Positions 47,173 to 54,778 of a stretch of DNA of 64,000 nucleotides are shown piece by piece (positions within the stretch are counted from its first letter, which is position 1; each line of letters opens with the position of its first letter). This DNA is from Periplaneta americana (lineage: Eukaryota; Arthropoda; Insecta; Blattodea; Blattidae), in assembly GCF_040183065.1 (NCBI RefSeq), contig NC_091132.1, positions 160,105,602-160,169,601 on the forward strand, written 5' to 3'. The notes below the pieces were generated by a model. The model did not search any database. It was not told the origin of the DNA and saw only the letters and a list, made by a program, of their open reading frames with translations. The position numbers were made by a program, and so were the translations under genes.

Positions 47173-47355
47173 TTATTTAACCTGGCAGAGTTACGGCCAT
47201 ATGGCCTTCTCAAACAATCATGTTCCATATAAAAAAATTAGAACAAGGGACTTTTAATTTACCTCTGCTAAGGGCTTCTTCTCATCTGTATCAGTGTTAT
47301 CACTTGATAATATAGCCAATGGATCGACCTCAGTTTCCATCTTCATCAAATCCAT
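30745..47355 (-). CDS. Gene 2: complete four-exon C2H2 zinc-finger protein
   Basis: Join of 47355-47263 (93 bp, start ATG, donor GTAAAT), 36534-36397 (138 bp, acceptor CTTCTCCAG, donor GTAAGT), 35715-35633 (83 bp, acceptor TTTTTAG, donor GTGAGT) and 31822-30745 (1078 bp, acceptor TTTTGATTACAG, stop TAG). The junctions keep one frame over 1392 bp, giving 463 residues. Residues 1-105 form an acidic module shared with gene 1 ([31 protein letters not shown]). Residues 106-185 are Ser/Glu-rich linker. Residues 186-460 are ten tandem C2H2 fingers joined by mostly HSGEKPF-type linkers. Expected role: nuclear sequence-specific DNA-binding regulator, probably a repressor or chromatin recruiter, as is common for poly-finger families (inference). 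Exon 1 probably extends to about 47408 as 5' UTR. Introns are 10.73, 0.68 and 3.81 kb and hold many transposons. The ATG assignment rests on conservation with gene 1; no transcript is available. Confidence 0.8.
31846..32276. mobile_element. TTAA-flanked MITE just before the zinc-finger exon
   Basis: A 431-bp element with ends GGACCGATCCCACTTAGTG and, inverted, GGCCCGCTTCCACTTAGTG. TTAA occurs on both sides (31842-31845 and 32277-32280), as for piggyBac-type insertions. It lies in intron 3 of gene 2, ending about 20 bp from the finger-exon acceptor. Confidence 0.85.
32948..33210 (+). mobile_element. SINE family B
   Basis: Full-length: head TGGAGTAACGGTCAGCGCG, GGGTTCGAATCTC box, GTTGAGGTTTTTTCC body and an A-rich tail. 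Perfect 14-bp duplication AATAAAAAGAATAG (32934-32947 and 33211-33224). It lies in gene 2 intron 3. Confidence 0.95.
33312..33762 (-). pseudogene. piggyBac-like transposase relic (N- and C-terminal pieces)
   Basis: The upstream minus ORF (33762-33538) is strongly acidic ([27 protein letters not shown]), like the N-terminus of piggyBac-type transposases. The downstream ORF (33506-33312) has a Cys/His cluster ([32 protein letters not shown]) like their C-terminal zinc-binding domain. The catalytic core that should separate them is missing. The family call is inference from layout and Cys pattern. Confidence 0.55.
34421..34640 (+). mobile_element. SINE family A
   Basis: Head AAATAGTTGGTATAGCACTG, GGGTTCGATCCC box, complete A-family body (GATGGCATTTAAGTGTGCTT) and an AGTGTCGATAAATAA tail. 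The duplication is not clear. Gene 2 intron 3. Confidence 0.88.
34680..34825 (+). mobile_element. RTE-like LINE 3' fragment
   Basis: The plus strand carries the last RT-ORF codons ([11 protein letters not shown], then [10 protein letters not shown] and YVRAAMNL, with stops) and the AAAAGCC..GTAAGTAAGTAAG end. Same family as 1962-3338. Confidence 0.85.
36157..36203. repeat. (AT)n microsatellite
   Basis: About 23 uninterrupted AT units, in intron 2 of gene 2. Confidence 0.95.
36988..37931 (-). mobile_element. Penelope-like element, 5'-truncated, with GIY-YIG domain
   Basis: The minus strand encodes the end of the RT ([28 protein letters not shown]; 37930-37796), then after a 2-base slip in a CA run the ORF at 37793-37134 starting [19 protein letters not shown]. 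Its centre has a GIY-YIG endonuclease module of the Penelope type ([26 protein letters not shown]). The 3' end has the hairpin motif CCCAAAATAGGTCG and an A-rich tail. The 5' end joins a SINE directly, and the pair shares one target duplication. Confidence 0.9.
37932..38187 (-). mobile_element. SINE family C, fused to the Penelope-like element
   Basis: Full head-to-tail C-family SINE on the minus strand (head ACCGGCGTAACTCGGTCAG, tail TACAGCGTCGTAAAATGATA, A tract). Its A-rich tail abuts the truncated 5' end of the Penelope element, and its head abuts the outer target duplication TTAACAGAACCT (38188-38199), whose partner is at 36976-36987. Confidence 0.92.
38638..41918 (-). mobile_element. 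TIR transposon with GSQNKN-type protein, interrupted by mariner
   Basis: A perfect 32-bp inverted repeat pairs 38650-38681 with 41875-41906 (GTGGAGCTTATTTCCAAAAG at the outer side); weaker similarity continues outward (CTTTAT). Minus-strand coding remains are [17 protein letters not shown] (near 41.32 kb to just past the mariner), then [37 protein letters not shown] (39913-39671) and [20 protein letters not shown] (39506-39282). The Cx2CGGQNKN-like motif occurs in an uncharacterised, repeated insect protein family that I know only as transposon-associated. The unit 39.22-39.45 kb is duplicated at 38.96-39.17 kb. Frameshifts show it is dead. Without the mariner it would be about 1.95 kb. The exact ends and target duplication are not fixed. 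Confidence 0.7.
39980..41306 (-). mobile_element. mariner-family DNA transposon, copy 2 (defective)
   Basis: 1327 bp, perfect 29-bp TIRs, TA on both sides (39978-39979 and 41307-41308). Transposase on the minus strand: HTH portion 41109-40756, central portion 40732-40640 with TGDE, and a long intact C-terminal portion 40659-40078 with LLHDNARPH and [11 protein letters not shown] (DD34D). Defects: TGA in place of a Cys codon near the N-terminus, the same frameshift after SQHLG as copy 1, and a 2-bp deletion after TWVS. It is inserted inside the coding part of the GSQNKN-type transposon, in gene 2 intron 1. Confidence 0.95.
42079..42145. repeat. (AAT)n microsatellite
   Basis: About 20 AAT units with two ACA interruptions near the right end. 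Confidence 0.95.
42404..43470. repeat. Polypurine tract, (GAAA/GGAA)n, about 1.07 kb
   Basis: Over a kilobase is almost pure purine on the plus strand, made of GAAA, GGAA and GAGA units with rare T or C. Higher-order blocks repeat (GAGAGGTAGGAAGAAAGG, and GGAACAAACGAAAGAAG about every 200-350 bp). The Phe/Ser/Leu-rich minus ORFs of 445 and 237 codons are low-complexity artefacts. It lies in intron 1 of gene 2. Confidence 0.97.
43471..44029. other. No gene recognised
   Basis: AT-rich intron 1 sequence of gene 2 without recognisable features. Confidence 0.4.
44030..44400 (-). repeat. Interspersed repeat family R1, copy 2, interrupted by a MITE
   Basis: The reverse complement of 44225-44400 and of 44030-44068 matches 4345-4578 (ATGAGGCAACTAAGC, AATGGGGTAGGATGGCC, CATTGCGCACATCGCTGATT, TTCTTCCTCTGACACATAT). 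The two parts are separated by the hairpin element at 44069-44219. Confidence 0.65.
44069..44219. mobile_element. Hairpin MITE inside R1
   Basis: Arms AATTGTGAGCTTTCTTTCC... and ...GGAAAGAAAGCTCACAATT pair over more than 30 bp, with a 4-bp indel, around an 80-bp loop. AATT occurs at both edges and once at the matching position of the uninterrupted copy (about 4528), so the repeat supplies the empty site. Confidence 0.75.
44401..45925. other. No gene recognised
   Basis: AT-rich intron sequence of gene 2. Near 45231 CAGTGTGTTCGGATGAGTG resembles a DNA-transposon end, but I found no partner. Confidence 0.4.
45926..45988. repeat. (AGC)n(AAT)n compound microsatellite
   Basis: Five AGC-like units, then about 13 AAT units, then AAC units. 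Confidence 0.9.
46003..46255. mobile_element. Foldback/MITE-like inverted repeat
   Basis: The left arm (ACGGGCAAAATTCAACATGG, CTGACGAAAACGACC, ACTATGAAGTTC) is inverted at 46180-46255 (GAACTTCATAATTGGCAG, TTTTCGTCCGCACTTTACCC) with small gaps. No coding capacity. Confidence 0.65.
46687..46994. repeat. Two-copy tandem duplication, about 154-bp unit
   Basis: AAAATGACAMACTTTCAATAG begins at 46687 and 46841. The units share CAAAATTAAYGAAAATTCTAG with roughly 85-90% identity by eye. Confidence 0.8.
47133..47215 (-). mobile_element. (AAT)n plus CR1-like LINE tail
   Basis: About 13 AAT units (47133-47172) followed by TTTATTTAACCTGGCAGAG and GGCCTTCTC, the 3' end of the CR1-like LINE at 21.7 kb. 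A very short 5'-truncated insertion, 48 bp from gene 2 exon 1. Confidence 0.65.
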
Positions 47356-47599
47356 CACAACTGTAACAGACATTTCAGTGTTGACACATATCTGGAGACT
47401 GTAAGCTGCTGAAAGAGGTTTATCCACAGTGTTACAAATATTATTTAGCTCCAACTTCCGAATTCGTTCTGAATTAATTATATATACAAATATACAAAAC
47501 ATATTTTATATTAATTAGTGAGCATGTCTGTACGATTTCTATTATGCACATTTCTCATGAAAAAAAAAATATTTGCAATCCTGCACAATCTCCTCTGGC

Positions 47600-47891
47600 G
47601 GCCGGGTAGCTCAGTTGGTAGAGCAGCTGGCTACGGACTGAAAGGTCCGGGGTTCGATCCCAGGTGGTGACAGGATTTTTTCTCGTTGTCAAACTTTCAG
47701 AATGGCCCCGAGGTTCACTCAGCCTCCTATAAAATTGAGTACCGGGTCTTTCCCGGGGGTAAAAGGCGGTCAGAGCGTGGTGCCGACCACACCACCTCAT
47801 TCTAGTGCCGAGGTCATGGAAAGCATGGGGATCTACCTCCATGCCCCCCAAGTGCCTTCATGGTATGTTACGGGGATACCTTTACCTTTTT
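47600..47891 (+). mobile_element. SINE family D (tRNA-derived)
   Basis: A well-preserved tRNA-like head (GGGTAGCTCAGTTGGTAGAG A box and GGGTTCGATCCC B box) is followed by a GC-richer body ending TACGGGGATACCTTTACC. Perfect 15-bp duplication ACAATCTCCTCTGGC (47585-47599 and 47892-47906). This head is the best tRNA-like segment in the window, but the body and duplication show it is a SINE, not a tRNA gene. Confidence 0.95.
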
Positions 47892-47958
47892 ACAATCTCC
47901 TCTGGCAAGGTTTGGTTCTGTGGTGTGTGTGTGTTTTTTTTTTTTTTGCAAAGGCGCG

Positions 47959-48041
47959 TGCTGCTGCCGCCGCCGCCGCCGCTGCTAACACTACCACTAC
48001 CACTACCACCACCACAACCACCACCACTACCACTACTACTA
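47959..48041. repeat. (GCC)n(ACC/ACT)n microsatellite
   Basis: About six GCC/GCT units then more than 15 ACC/ACT units. Confidence 0.9.
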
Positions 48042-48054
48042 GTATTTATTTAAT

Positions 48055-48580
48055 CAATGGTTAACAGTTAATAAGCTCAAATTAAATGCAAATAAAACAG
48101 TATTTATGAATTTCAATCAACAATGGTTGTAAGATCCTGTACAGATTACATTTAACGGCTCCATAATTAAGGAAGTTAAAAAAAAAAAACAAAATTTCTA
48201 GGTATCTGGGTTGATACAGATCTGACATGGGAAAGTCACATTCAGTTTTTAACAGAAAAAAATATCTCGACTATGCTACGTATTAAGAGTTCTCTCCAAA
48301 ATATCACCCATTGAGCTACTGTTGTCACTTTATTTTGGCTATGTAGGCCTACATTCAGTCATATCATATGGAATTATATTCTGGGGATCATCAAAATCTT
48401 CTCTTATACTTAAAACTACAAAAACGAATAATAAAAATTATGAAGCAAGTATCCATTCACACAGAAAGTAAAGGACTTTTCAAGGAACTTAAAATTTTAC
48501 CGGTACCCTGTGTTTATATCCTAGAAATGGTATGCTTTATTCCTAAAAATTTTAATTTCTTCAAAACAAACTCAGAATAA
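48055..48580 (+). mobile_element. Jockey-type LINE RT C-terminal fragment
   Basis: Plus-strand readings in shifting frames: LKLNANKTVFMNF, TKFLGIWVDTDLTWESHI, SYGIIFWGSS, LQKRIIKIM, LFKELKILPVPCVYILEM. These are the successive thumb/C-terminal motifs of Jockey-group RTs. Several stops and frameshifts. Confidence 0.75.
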
Positions 48581-49345
48581 ATACATCAACCTTACAAAGT
48601 AGCATGAATTGCAAAATCGTGATATAATGAAGGGAATATCATACAATAACAGGAGAAACAAATAATTCTCGAAAGATAATTACACCGAAGGCAAAACCAA
48701 AAGCCATCTTGATAGAAAGCCAGAGCCTTGGGTCGGCAACACTGTAAATAACTATCAAACCTCTCCCAACAATACAAAAGCACGCGTTTGTGTTAATGTC
48801 GATTTTCAATGTACTCGTAAATGAATGCTTCACCATAAGTATGTGTGGAGTAGTAGTAGGGTTTAAGAAGGGCGCGTCAGCTACTATGGCTATTTGCGCT
48901 CTTATCTAAAATTCTTAATATAACAAAGACATAAGTATTTGTGGATGAAAGATTATGTTCGCGGTCGTACCTAACGTTCATTGTTTATGTACTAAGAGCG
49001 TATTGGCGATAAAAGAAAGGCAATAAATGACAATAAAATGACTGCAGTGTTTGGCAGTTTTTACGGTTAATGATGACAAAGTCATTGACAAATCTTATTG
49101 CTATTAAATATATTATAAACTACATTTTTATAGTATTACTTGTGGTTTGTGGCGTAGCAGAAATGTTGTTCCAGCCAAATAGTAAGATCTCGTCTGCTAC
49201 ATAGCTATATATCAATAAAGTTGCTCCGTTGATTTTCAAGGTCTTTGTAAACATCTACTTTGCGATCTCATAAATGTTAAAGTTTCGTTGAAGACTCGGA
49301 ATGCCTGCTATATGTCAGTACCATCTATAATTTCTAGAAGCACAC

Positions 49346-49407
49346 ACTTATTCTGTTGGTTTTCAAGGTTTGTATATTAACAAACCTTGAAAACCAACAG
49401 AATAAGT
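49346..49407. repeat. Perfect 28-bp hairpin with 6-nt loop
   Basis: The arm from 49346 (ACTTATTCTGTTGGTTTTCA...) is exactly repeated in reverse complement at 49380-49407, around ATATTA. An imperfect relative of the arm occurs at 49231-49255 (GTTGATTTTCAAGG). Confidence 0.95.
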
Positions 49408-49410
49408 ATT

Positions 49411-49412
<2 letters not shown>

Positions 49413-49464
<52 letters not shown>
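49413..49464. repeat. (AT)n microsatellite
   Basis: About 26 AT units directly after the hairpin. Confidence 0.95.
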
Positions 49465-49467
<3 letters not shown>

Positions 49468-49479
49468 AACTAAAGTCAC

Positions 49480-49870
49480 GACGTTATTTCCGGCGCGACT
49501 CCTCCTCTTTGCTTACGTCTTAGGAAGTGAAGGCTCTATTAAGTCTAGGCAGGTAGTATCGTTCGCCATTTTTGTTCTTTCGTTGCCGAGCTACCATGTG
49601 AGAAATCTATTTGCCTCACCGTTAAACATTATCATGTCGTAGCTTCTATGATAATAATTAAACGCACTGCAATTCAGCAAATAATTGAGCGGCAAATTAC
49701 GTCTTCGTGTGCTTTCTGCGAACGCCAACGAAAGAGCCAAAATGGCGGGCGATTATATTAAGTATTTATCGAGCCTTAAGAAATGAATAACGTCTTCACC
49801 AGCGAATCACAAAACGCACACGTTTAAATGTAGCAGACCTGCAACGCGATTGGCTGCCGGAAATTAGAGC
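49480..49870. promoter_or_regulatory. CpG-richer segment, possible promoter
   Basis: CpG is clearly more frequent here than in the flanks. CGCCATTTTT at about 49568 and AAAATGGCGGG at about 49739 are inverted YY1-type motifs (AAnATGGCG), which often sit near transcription starts. It lies about 2.2 kb 5' of gene 2 exon 1, whose upstream acceptor implies a separate first exon, so it is a candidate gene 2 promoter. Purely inferential. Confidence 0.25.
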
Positions 49871-50731
49871 GACGGGACTATAGTTATAAACATGTTTTTT
49901 TTTATTTCGTATTTACAAGATTTAATGTTCACAGAGGTTATGTTAATTGGCATATTTGGATAATTATGTGTTTTCTTACGTCATATTATGTTAGAGATAT
50001 GTTTCTGCCCTTCTTCACATATCTTTATACTTGCCTTAACTGTATTTAATTAATTACACCTTATATTTTATTATATGTCGATAATTTGTTTTGTTTATAT
50101 CTTTTTTTTTGCATATTTTACATTCTTAACTTCTTTCTTGTAGTGATATTTATTTAAAATTATATTTGAAAAAGTTTATAACAAATAATTCCGGAGAACA
50201 ATATTGTTATGGTGACTAGGCAGATTCAAACCAAAACTGGGTTCCTAGACATCTCAAATGTTTATAGAAAAGCACAAGATTAAAATGTACATGATATCCT
50301 AGACCTTTCGCGTTATAGGTGAAACACCAAAAGGCGGAAAAACATTGTCAATTTACTAGCTAGCCTACATATTGGTAAATTGATTGAACTCGGTTATTGC
50401 AAAAGTACGTCGTTATTGCATTACTCAATTATTTATATTCGGTACAAGTAACATTTCTATATGTAATTATTTATTTACCCTTGTACCATCTATTAAAATA
50501 CACGTAGGCCTACTATGCCATTGCTTTTTAAGTTATTTTAAGTGACACATTCTTTGTATGTAAGTAGGCTACTTACACGGTATTTTGAGACTCAAATAAA
50601 ATACCATTTCGGATTACGTAATAAATTACATAGATTAGTAGGCCTATTCTGAATTTTGATAATATCTACATATTTTTGTATAAATTAATGTTGAAAATGT
50701 ACATATGACAACGAAACCAAAGCACTATAAT
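49871..50731. other. No gene recognised
   Basis: AT-rich. TATTTATTTACCCTTGTACC at 50467 resembles sequence near 16.98 kb (TATTTATTTACCCTTGCACC), perhaps retroelement tails of one family. Confidence 0.35.
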
Positions 50732-50912
50732 CACAGACTAGTATACAGTCGCGAAGCTCAATACGTAGTAAACATTCAAACATTAGATAGTTGCTCACCA
50801 CTAGGATCGCTAATATCGCCTCATTACAGGGAATGCAAAATAGTACCATCACAGTCTATTGTTTCTAGCACCCTCAAAACTCAAGCTTCGTGACTGTATA
50901 TAGTAGACTGTG
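50732..50912. mobile_element. MITE with 7-bp target duplication, copy 2
   Basis: Opposite orientation to 7284-7469 and about 90% identical by eye. It is flanked by CTATAAT on both sides (50725-50731 and 50913-50919). Confidence 0.85.
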
Positions 50913-51024
50913 CTATAATGTCAAACTTCGCCTCTATTTCGCTTCCAACCTTGCCTCCGCTCAGCGTTTGCAAACGTACCAGTGTTCCGACTTGTAACTG
51001 AAAATTAACAAAACAGTTATGTAT

Positions 51025-51594
51025 TAGGGACGGGTAAAAAAAAACTGTTTCGTAATATAACCTTTCCAACTGTTCCAAAGGATGTTACACTGCTCCAGTG
51101 ATCACTTCAACGTTCCACATGGTTCCAAGAGCCTATGTAGGATCGCGCAATTTAATTATACGAATCAAATTCCCTAATAAATCTGATATTATTAGCTGTC
51201 CATTGATGGAGAATATATTCATGGTGCCCTAACATAGTGTTAATTATTAATATAACGAGAAAAATATCATCCGCTAATGTCATCATTATTAAACTCTCCT
51301 AGGGTCCTTTTCATTATTTTTACTAAAATCGATTCATTTTGAATTGTAGTTATTTACTGTACCCTTAACAGCAACCTACGAAAAATGATTTTCGTTGTCA
51401 TAATATACTGAACAGCTGATTTAAAGACGATTCAAGGGCTTTGAAACATATTCCCGAAACAGATTAGAGGTTGGAACACTTGGCACTGATGTTGTAAACA
51501 TACTCTTCTTAAACTGTTATTTTGGAACATCTTCATTCATGAAACAGTTACAGTCAAAACTCTTTCTGATAAAGAACAGTTTATCCCATCTCTA
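51025..51594. mobile_element. hAT-like non-autonomous element, copy 2
   Basis: It begins TAGGGACGGGTAAA (one end degraded) and finishes TTTATCCCATCTCTA. It parallels 18061-19193 over both flanks (GGATGTTACACTGCTCCAGT, TAGGATCGCGCAATTTAATT) but lacks about 0.5 kb from the middle. The 8-bp duplication is not preserved. Confidence 0.7.
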
Positions 51595-52832
51595 TAATCT
51601 GTATTCACGAGTAGATACTTACACTCCTCTATGAAATATTAAAATGATAATGAACCACTCAGCAATTCACCGTAAAGAATGAAGAATGCATCATTCCAAA
51701 CTCTGGAATTACGATCAAGTGAGCCGTGACCACACTGACACAGGCACCAGCGAATAGCGATTATAAAGAATGGACACTTCGCGTCGGTACCTTTGATGTA
51801 GCCGGACTGATTTCAATGACCTTCAAGCCAGCTAAAGTGTGAGATTCTGCTTCCTCCCTAGAGTTGGCGCTGACATCACACCAGCTAGCAGTCGACACAG
51901 CGGAAATAATATATAATTAATACTCTAGATACATTATGTACTCAAATAAAATAAATTGGATCCATAAAATAATAAATCCGTCATTAACTGTAATGTCTAG
52001 ACTCTAGAGTTCCTTTATAATGAGAGTTGAGACGTTGACCCCAACAACAATTAAAATATGTAATGATTTGATAGCGCTGAAAATGGAAAAACATAACTCT
52101 TATGAGAAGTAAAACCAAATACCTATATTATATTATATACAAATATTAAACGAATTCGATACTTAATTTTATAATGTATTATATCTGAAATATAAAATAT
52201 TATTATTACAACTAGTTTGTCACTGAGAAATAAGGAAAAGCTGTTAACTTGAATTTATTTGAAGCAAAGCATTACTGGATTATGCAATAAGGTAGGCGAT
52301 GTTTGGATCCTGTGCCTTAACTCTATTCTCAATTATTATCTTAGCGTATGCTCGATTACACTACCTCTAGCGCTTGAAAGTGGAACTAGCCACTGGCGCA
52401 CAGAGAAACAAAACACAGGAAAATTCGCTCAGTGTCCATTCTTTATAATCCCTATTCGCTGCTGGCACTATGTAAAACCAACGAGCACAGAATACATAGA
52501 GTAGACACTAGCATCTTAATACCATTGGACGGAGTGAAGCCGGTTTGATGGACCTGACGCCATGTTGTTGCTACCAAAACATTGCAAAATAGCTGTTGCG
52601 TTATTGAAGATCTTATGATAATAGGAATTCCATATGTCCCTAATTTCCTGGAGGACTCACACTTTCTTGTTTGTTTCGTAATATTGAATCGCTAGGCACG
52701 TATTTTTAGCAAAAATTGCAAAATTGTCATCGATAAATCACACATTTAAATTGACAGCTCTTCAAATTGCAGTATGTGCATTCTGTGCTCGTTGTGTAAA
52801 ACCAAAACGACTACGGACAGAATCGTAAATAA
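51595..52832. other. No gene recognised
   Basis: Mixed AT-rich sequence with several short GC-richer patches near 51.78 and 52.37 kb (TAGCACTGG-type motifs on opposite strands) but no ORF or element that I can name. Confidence 0.35.
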
Positions 52833-53305
52833 TGTTATTAATTTTAGAGGTTATTCTCTGAGATATTTCAAACAAAAACGTTTCATACAATTTTCCTCGT
52901 TTTTGCTTCCTTTTTGAGATAAGATTTTATTTATATGAAACATTTCATAGCGTGTTTTCGAAAAGCCGTTGATTCAATTCCCAATATGTTAAGTCATTTT
53001 ACGAAAGCATTGTATTATGGTAATAAATGATTGAAAGAATTTTAGTTTTGTCATTTAGGTGAAATTTGATCCGAACAAATGTAATTTTTCGTTCTGAAAA
53101 GTAATTTTAAAATGTTACATTTGTTCGGATAAAACTAAAATACTTGAGAATTAAATCAACATCTTTCCCAAAACACGCTATGAAATGTTTCTTATAAAAC
53201 AAGTTTATGTAAGAAATGAAGCAAGAACGAGCAAAATTGTATTAAAGTTTTTTGTTTGAATTATCTCAAAGAATAACCCCCTGAAATTAATGACTTACTT
53301 ATGGT
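52833..53305. repeat. Long imperfect inverted repeat (foldback)
   Basis: The left arm (TATTAATTTTAGAGGTTATT ... AACATTTCATAGCGTGTTTT ... ATCCGAACAAATGTAA) is repeated inverted to 53305 (AAACACGCTATGAAATGTTT, AATAACCCCCTGAAATTAAT). The left arm carries about 90 bp extra. No coding capacity. Confidence 0.75.
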
Positions 53306-53967
53306 TCATCCTGTAGTACATAATATAAATTACATGAGATTTGCAAATTTGCTATTATTGAATAAATGCGGTCTGCGGTTTAATTCAATAGGCCTATTTA
53401 TACTGTTATATTTTGTCATTAGGAAATAAATGGCTTCCACTTCTTAACATAACAAAATGTGCAATTTAGTTAGACCTGAGTCGAGACTTCACCTCATTCT
53501 AGGGTTACTAATTCTGAAACCTGAAAATGCTGACACATTCCTCTCACCAACAAACTTCTTGTATTAACTTCGTCATTTATATCACTTTTTCAACTTCTAA
53601 CTTACATATTTATCACTATACCTAATTAATTTTCTTCAACAATTCATTATACTGCACAAATTGTCAAACATACGTTTCCATGTAAAATATCTGAAATTAA
53701 ATTTCACTAAAACAAGTTATTTCATATAAACGGTGGTGAGCCTAATCCTCGGAACTTAATAACTTACTTGATAAGTTCATTGCTACTTACAGTTAACAAA
53801 ATGAAAGATATATCTGGATAAACAACACTTACACATTTAACAATCACATACACAGCAACATGCTTCTTACAATTCACTTTAAATGAATAATGCTGAGAAT
53901 TTCCAAAACTGTATGCGGACAGCTTTTTTTAATATCAAAAGGCGGACATGTCCGCATAAATGCTGAC

Positions 53968-54202
53968 AGTCCATACCTGTGGAGTAAGCGGGTAGCGCGT
54001 CTGGCCGCGAAACCAGGTGGCCCGGGTTCGATTCCCGATCGGGGAAAGTTACCCGGTTGAGGTTTTTTCCGGGGTTTTCCCTCAACCCAAAATGAGCAAA
54101 TGCTGGGTAACTTTCGGTGTTGGACCGCAGATTCATTTCACCGGCATTGTCACCTTCATCTCATTCAGCTGCTAAATTAGCTAAAATGTTAATAAAACGT
54201 TG
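53968..54202 (+). mobile_element. SINE family B
   Basis: Full head (TGTGGAGTAAGCGGGTAGCG) and GGGTTCGATTCCC box with the B-family body. Perfect 11-bp duplication TAAATGCTGAC (53957-53967 and 54203-54213). It appears to sit in an older repeat bounded by AGGGTTACTA (53503) and GGTAACCCT (54219-54227). Confidence 0.92.
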
Positions 54203-54374
54203 TAAATGCTGACCTATGGTAACCCTACTTCATTTCCTACTTTTGAGTTTCGATGCTGAGAGAGATTGTTTTGATTTGGCCCTCCACCCCTTTGCTAAAA
54301 TTATTGTTTCCCATTTGCCATCGATATATTCTTAAATATATAATTCATAACTTAAATATTCATGGTTATGTTAT

Positions 54375-54593
54375 GTTTTATTTTAACGACGCTCGCAACT
54401 GCAGAGGTTATATCAGCGTCGCCGGATGTGCCGGAATTTTGTCCCGCAGGAGTTCTTTTACATGCCAGTAAATCTACTGACATGAGCCTGTCGCATTTAA
54501 GCACACTTAAATGCCATCGACCTGGCCCGGGATCGAACCCGCAACCTTGGGCATAGAAGGCCAGCGCTATACCAACTCGCCAACCAGGTCGAC
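54375..54593 (-). mobile_element. SINE family A
   Basis: Minus-strand full-length copy: head TGGTTGGCGAGTTGGTATAG, GGGTTCGATCCC box, tail ending GAGCGTCGTTAAAATAAAA. AATATTCATGGT appears on both sides (about 54355-54366 and 54594-54605). Confidence 0.92.
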
Positions 54594-54778
54594 AATATTC
54601 ATGGTGTTAGTACCATGAAAGTAATGGTATTTGTTATTAAAAGTTATATTTTTATTATTATCAATGTTAACTTTGAATCTTAACGATCAAATGGCTGAGT
54701 TGCAAAGGAAGGTGTGGTAGTAACGCATTGACTGAATATCATAATTCACATTCTGTCGATAATGATGTAGAAGTACTA

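Noticed and set aside
47600-47680. Possible tRNA gene
   Set aside because: The tRNA-like region continues into a SINE body and is bounded by a 15-bp target duplication; other tRNA-like segments in the window are also SINE heads.
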